From contig QHZD01000018.1 in NCBI GenBank assembly GCA_003225315.1, forward strand, positions 1-64,000: DNA of 64,000 nucleotides, written 5' to 3'. Every line of letters begins with the position of its first letter. The stretch's first letter is position 1. This document shows, piece by piece, positions 60,786-64,000 of the stretch. The stretch is from Acidobacteriota bacterium. GTDB taxonomy: Bacteria; Acidobacteriota; Terriglobia; Acidiferrales; UBA7541. The notes under the pieces are model-generated. The model was not told the DNA's origin. It saw only the letters and a list, made by a program, of their open reading frames with translations, and made no database searches. Position numbers and translations under genes: made by a program.

Positions 60786-60861
60786 GCTGGCGTAGCTCAG
60801 CTGGTAGAGCATCTGATTTGTAATCAGAGGGTCGGGGGTTCAATTCCCTCCGCCAGCTCCA
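60786..60861 (+). tRNA. tRNA-Thr (UGU)
   Basis: A full cloverleaf with acceptor GCTGGCG/CGCCAGC, D arm GCTC...GAGC, anticodon TGT in TTTGTAA (loop), T arm GGGGGTTCAATTCCCTC-like and encoded CCA at 60859-60861. First of four clustered tRNAs before tuf. Confidence 0.95.
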
Positions 60862-61026
60862 CCAGGAATTTTCAGGGGGAGCGAGGGCGGAGCGAATCCT
60901 GACAGGAAAAACGAACGGGCTGGTGTCTCTTGACACGAGTCCTTTTTGTGTTTTTACGAGGGATGCCCGCAAGTTGTTGAAGGACAAGTTCGGGACTCGT
61001 AGTTCGCGTCCCAAAATATTTTCACG

Positions 61027-61115
61027 GGACGGGTGGGTGAGTGGCTAAAACCAGCAGACTGTAAATCTGCCGCTCCTTGCGGGCTACGAAGGTTCGAATC
61101 CTTCCCCGTCCACCA
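61027..61115 (+). tRNA. tRNA-Tyr (GUA)
   Basis: Acceptor GGACGGG/CCCGTCC, anticodon stem GCAGA/TCTGC with loop CTGTAAA (anticodon GTA), a long variable arm as in class II tRNAs, T arm GGTTCGAATCC and encoded CCA at 61113-61115. 89 bases. Confidence 0.95.
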
Positions 61116-61251
61116 GGCTCTCGTTGTGGGGTTACAAAAAACCGCAGGGCAATCGCATGAGCGATGTTCGAACGCGGTTCAATTCGGGGCGCAAGCGCCG
61201 CTCAGGAAAAGTGCGCCGCGAGGGACGATTTTTGAGCGGGAAACGGGTTGG

Positions 61252-61327
<76 letters not shown>

Positions 61328-61416
61328 GGAATTTGGCGGCTCGAACGTGGGAAGGGCCGCAAGTGGCAAATGGGCTGAGGCGAAGTCATCGTCAGAAAAA
61401 TTTGGAGCAGCACCGG

Positions 61417-61491
61417 GCGGGGGTAACTCAACGGTAGAGTCTCACTCTTCCAAGGTGATGGTTGCGGGTTCAAATCCCGTCCCCCGCTCCA
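61417..61491 (+). tRNA. tRNA-Gly (UCC)
   Basis: Acceptor GCGGGGG/CCCCCGC, anticodon TCC in the loop CTTCCAA, T arm with GGGTTCAAATCCC and encoded CCA at 61489-61491. Last tRNA before tuf. Confidence 0.95.
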
Positions 61492-61576
61492 GATTTTGGA
61501 AGTGTAGCGCTGCAGTTCGTTACTCGCGGCCGCGGTTGCCGACCAAGCGGCCGCCAGGATGAGAGGTTAAAGGAAT

Positions 61577-62764
61577 ATGGCGAAGGAGAAATTCGAGCGT
61601 AGCAAACCGCACGTGAACATCGGGACTATCGGGCACATTGACCATGGCAAAACGACGTTGACGGCGGCGATTACAAAAGTGCTGAGCAAGCACAACCCAA
61701 AGGTGCAATTCCGTGCGTTCGATTCGATCGATAACGCTCCGGAAGAGCGGGAGCGCGGAATCACGATTGCGGTGTCGCACGTGGAGTACGAAACCGCGAA
61801 CCGGCACTACGCGCACATGGATTGTCCGGGTCACGCGGACTACATCAAGAACATGATTACCGGAGCCGCGCAGATGGACGGCGCGATCCTGGTAGTGGCG
61901 GCCACTGATGGTCCGATGCCGCAGACGCGCGAGCATATTCTGCTGGCGCGGCAGGTCGGCGTTCCGGCGATCGTGGTGTTCCTGAACAAGTGCGACATGG
62001 TGGAAGATAAGGAGCTTCTCGAATTGGTGGAACTGGAAGTTCGCGAGTTGCTGAAGAGCTACCAGTTTCCGGGCGATTCGATTGCCGTCGTGAAGGGTTC
62101 GGCGCTGCAGGCGCTGAACGGCGACGCGAAATGGGAAAAAACGATTGACGAATTGATGGAAGCGGTGGACAAGAACGTGCCGCTGCCAGTGCGTGACATT
62201 GACAAGGCGTTCGCGATGCCGATCGAGGACATTTTCTCAATTTCCGGACGCGGTACGGTGGTTACGGGGCGTGTGGAGCGCGGCAAGGTGAAGGTTGGCG
62301 AAGAAATCGAAATCGTGGGCTTCCGTCCAACGCAGAAGAAAGTTGTGACGGGCGTGGAAATGTTTCGCAAATTGCTGGATGAAGGGCTTGCCGGCGACAA
62401 CGTTGGATTGCTGTTGCGCGGCACGGAAAAAGAAGACGTGGAGCGCGGGCAGGTGGTGTGCAAGCCGGGGAGCATCACGCCGCACACGAAGTTCAAGGCG
62501 GAAGCGTACGTATTGACGAAGGAAGAGGGCGGGCGGCACACGCCGTTCTTCACAGGCTATCGGCCACAGTTTTACTTTCGCACGACAGACGTGACGGGTG
62601 ACGTGAAACTCGCGCAGGGCGTGGAGATGGTGATGCCGGGCGACAACGTTAGCTGTGAAGTATCGCTGATCACGCCTGTTGCATTGGAAAAGGGTTTGCG
62701 ATTCGCGATTCGCGAAGGCGGCCACACCGTTGGCGCGGGCGCCGTCACGGAAATTATCGAATAG
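61577..62764 (+). CDS. tuf: Elongation factor Tu
   Basis: A 395-residue EF-Tu, which brings aminoacyl-tRNA to the ribosome. [17 protein letters not shown] (P-loop), [47 protein letters not shown] in parts (G3 DCPGH), [10 protein letters not shown] (G4) and the C-terminal barrel [11 protein letters not shown] and [13 protein letters not shown] are unmistakable. AAAGGA precedes the ATG. It is co-oriented with the four tRNAs upstream and with rpmG, tRNA-Trp, secE and nusG downstream. Confidence 0.98.
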   Translation: MAKEKFERSKPHVNIGTIGHIDHGKTTLTAAITKVLSKHNPKVQFRAFDSIDNAPEERERGITIAVSHVEYETANRHYAHMDCPGHADYIKNMITGAAQMDGAILVVAATDGPMPQTREHILLARQVGVPAIVVFLNKCDMVEDKELLELVELEVRELLKSYQFPGDSIAVVKGSALQALNGDAKWEKTIDELMEAVDKNVPLPVRDIDKAFAMPIEDIFSISGRGTVVTGRVERGKVKVGEEIEIVGFRPTQKKVVTGVEMFRKLLDEGLAGDNVGLLLRGTEKEDVERGQVVCKPGSITPHTKFKAEAYVLTKEEGGRHTPFFTGYRPQFYFRTTDVTGDVKLAQGVEMVMPGDNVSCEVSLITPVALEKGLRFAIREGGHTVGAGAVTEIIE

Positions 62765-62781
62765 CGCGAAAGGATTGGGCG

Positions 62782-62931
62782 ATGCGCGAAATCATTACGT
62801 TGCAGTGCGGCGATTGCAAAAACCGCAACTACACAACGACGAAAAACAAGAAGAAGCATACCGAACGGCTGGAAACGAAGAAATTCTGTAATTCGTGCCG
62901 CAAGCACACGGCGCACAAGGAAGTGAAGTAG
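62782..62931 (+). CDS. rpmG: 50S ribosomal protein L33
   Basis: A 49-residue protein beginning [20 protein letters not shown], ending with HTAHKEVK. The four zinc cysteines C9-x2-C12 and C36-x2-C39 are present, making it the zinc-binding (C+) form of L33. AAAGGA lies 8-10 bases before the ATG. It is 17 bases after tuf and before tRNA-Trp, a common order ahead of secE-nusG. Confidence 0.95.
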   Translation: MREIITLQCGDCKNRNYTTTKNKKKHTERLETKKFCNSCRKHTAHKEVK

Positions 62932-62989
62932 GTTCGTTTCGACAGGAACGTATTCTTGCAGGGCGAGGGAACAGGCCGGAATTGAATTC

Positions 62990-63064
62990 AGGGGAGTCGT
63001 CCAACGGTTAGGACTCCGGTCTCCAAAACCGGGTATGGGGGTTCGAATCCCTCCTCCCCTGCCA
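62990..63064 (+). tRNA. tRNA-Trp (CCA)
   Basis: Acceptor AGGGGAG/CTCCCCT, anticodon CCA in the loop CTCCAAA, T arm with GGTTCGAATCC and encoded CCA at 63062-63064. It lies between rpmG and secE, as in many bacteria. Confidence 0.95.
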
Positions 63065-63106
63065 GAGTTCGAGAAGCGCGCAGAGAGCGCACTGGAATGA
63101 GGACTT

Positions 63107-63385
63107 ATGGCCACGCGGGCGGTGAAAATGAGCAGCGATGAATCTCAGGGCGGAACAGGCTCTGAGCTGACGAAAAGGGTTGCCGGAACGGTAGCCAACA
63201 CGCGTGAATTTCTGCATGACGTTCGCGTGGAGATGAAGCAGGTCACCTGGCCGAGCCGCGAAGACGTGGTTTCGACGACCTGGGTGGTGATCGCGACGGT
63301 GGCATTCTTTGGCGCGTTTCTGGCGGTGGTGGACAAGCTCGTACAGCTCGGCGTGGCATACGTTTTCAAGAGATTTGGTGTTTAG
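63107..63385 (+). CDS. secE: Preprotein translocase subunit SecE
   Basis: A 92-residue single-span SecE. The conserved amphipathic segment is FLHDVRVEMKQVTWPSREDVVSTTWVVI, followed by the membrane helix (about 62-82). The first 30 residues are a polar extension. GAGGA lies just before the ATG at 63107; an ATG at 63128 is possible. It stabilises SecY in the SecYEG channel and precedes nusG by 17 bases. Confidence 0.93.
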   Translation: MATRAVKMSSDESQGGTGSELTKRVAGTVANTREFLHDVRVEMKQVTWPSREDVVSTTWVVIATVAFFGAFLAVVDKLVQLGVAYVFKRFGV

Positions 63386-63402
63386 AGGGGACTTGCAAAT
63401 TG

Positions 63403-63936
63403 ATGGGCATGCAGTGGTACATCATTCACACGTACTCGGGCTTTGAGAAGAAAGTCAAAGAAAGCTTGGAGAGCCGCGTGGCCGCGTTCAGCCTGCAGGA
63501 CAAGATCGGCCGCGTGCTGATCCCTACGGAGGAAGTGGTCGAAGTACGCAGCGGCAAGAAAGTGGTTTCGAACCGTATGTCCTATCCCGGCTACGTGCTG
63601 GTGGAAATGGACCTGGACGAAAACACCTGGCACATCGTGCGGTCGACGCCGCGAGTGACGGGATTCGTGGGGTCGGCAACGTCTCCTTCGCCGTTAACAG
63701 AGGCGGAAGTGGACGGGATTATCAACCGTGTGCACACGCCCCAGGATCGGCCTAAGCCGAGAGTGGTTTTCGAGCGCAACGAGCAGGTGCGCATCGTCGA
63801 CGGGCCGTTTGCCAATTTCAACGGTAACGTCGAAGAGATCGACAACGATCACAGCCGGTTGAAGGTTTCAGTGACGATTTTTGGACGGTCGACGCCAGTG
63901 GAACTGGATTTCGCAAGCGTTGAGAAGCTGGGATAG
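63403..63936 (+). CDS. nusG: Transcription termination/antitermination protein NusG
   Basis: A 177-residue NusG, which binds RNA polymerase and links it to Rho or the ribosome. The NGN domain is seen in QWYIIHTYSGFEKKVKESL, VLIPTEEVVEV, YPGYVLVEMDL and VRSTPRVTGFVG; the C-terminal KOW domain is ERNEQVRIVDGPFANFNGNVEEID. ATG at 63403 is used; an in-frame TTG directly before it and ATG at 63409 are alternatives. rplK follows by 41 bases. Confidence 0.95.
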   Translation: MGMQWYIIHTYSGFEKKVKESLESRVAAFSLQDKIGRVLIPTEEVVEVRSGKKVVSNRMSYPGYVLVEMDLDENTWHIVRSTPRVTGFVGSATSPSPLTEAEVDGIINRVHTPQDRPKPRVVFERNEQVRIVDGPFANFNGNVEEIDNDHSRLKVSVTIFGRSTPVELDFASVEKLG

Positions 63937-63977
63937 ACAGCGCATTGCGCGAACAAACAAGAGATTGAGGCAGGAAC

Positions 63978-64000
63978 ATGGCAAAGAAGATTCAGACAAC
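63978..64000 (+). CDS. rplK: 50S ribosomal protein L11, 5' end only
   Basis: The window ends 23 bases into this gene. It starts MAKKIQT, the usual L11 N-terminus, with GAGGCAGGAAC before the ATG, and follows nusG as in most bacteria. Confidence 0.85.

Noticed and set aside
60748-61014. 88-codon minus-strand frame
   Set aside because: It is the antisense translation of tRNA-Thr (contains RELNPRPSDYKSDALPAEL-type sequence), a known annotation artefact.
63008-63217. Minus-strand frame with RRDSNPHTRFWRPES
   Set aside because: Antisense translation of tRNA-Trp; the same applies to the overlapping frame at 62572-63114.

Overview
The window reads as a chromosomal segment of an acidobacterium (Acidobacteriota, most likely class Terriglobia). 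This is inferred from gene content: a 1246-residue Oar-like TonB-dependent receptor with an N-terminal carboxypeptidase-regulatory domain, several TonB energy transducers, DUF4097 beta-helix proteins, two ECF sigma/zinc-anti-sigma pairs and a fairly high GC content. No 16S rRNA gene is present, so the assignment rests on family content only.

Layout. 0-2.2 kb: an arsenic cassette (arsR, arsM, arsC) with an inverted-repeat operator over the arsR start. 2.2-6.5 kb: ECF sigma factor translationally coupled to an unusual anti-sigma/bactofilin-like membrane fusion, then a convergent lipoprotein. 6.8-11.1 kb: dinG helicase and the preQ0 genes queD, queE, queC. 11.2-13.3 kb: secreted TPR protein, then a PqqD/McjB-like RiPP pair without an obvious cyclase or precursor. 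13.3-18.9 kb (minus): a five-gene envelope operon of ECF sigma, zinc-finger/HEAT anti-sigma, DUF4097-TonB, DUF4097 and a double-PDZ protein, closed by a strong terminator. 19.1-28.7 kb: a giant duplicated CPBP membrane protease, recG, a trypsin-like protease, rsmD and a TonB protein. 29-40.5 kb: mostly minus-strand metabolic genes (panE, class V aminotransferase, HAD hydrolase, MGDG-synthase-like glycosyltransferase, PilZ genes, aldo/keto reductase, nuclease-less UvrC paralogue, acyl-CoA dehydrogenase, HIT protein, HU/IHF protein). 40.8-48.2 kb (minus): rpsA, a HEAT protein, a DnaC-like ATPase and hspR-dnaJ-dnaK. 48.5-52.8 kb: DsbA-like, MauE-like, FmdE-like and penicillin-binding protein genes. 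53-60.5 kb: TonB receptor, thiL, M23 peptidase and an unknown anchored protein. 60.7-64 kb: the conserved translation block tRNA-Thr, tRNA-Tyr, tRNA-Thr, tRNA-Gly, tuf, rpmG, tRNA-Trp, secE, nusG, rplK (cut by the window end).

The best regulatory reading is upstream of dnaK: a consensus-like sigma-70 promoter (TTGACA, 17 bases, TATACT) overlapped by a HAIR-like inverted repeat, the operator type bound by HspR, whose gene is the last of the same cluster. The most unusual protein architectures are the anti-sigma/bactofilin fusion, the sigma-controlled DUF4097/TonB/PDZ operon, the duplicated CPBP protease and the UvrC paralogue lacking its nuclease domain. A 66-base palindromic element at 29.0 kb has a diverged relative at 34.8 kb. 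All family names come from recognising motifs by eye; no database search was run.
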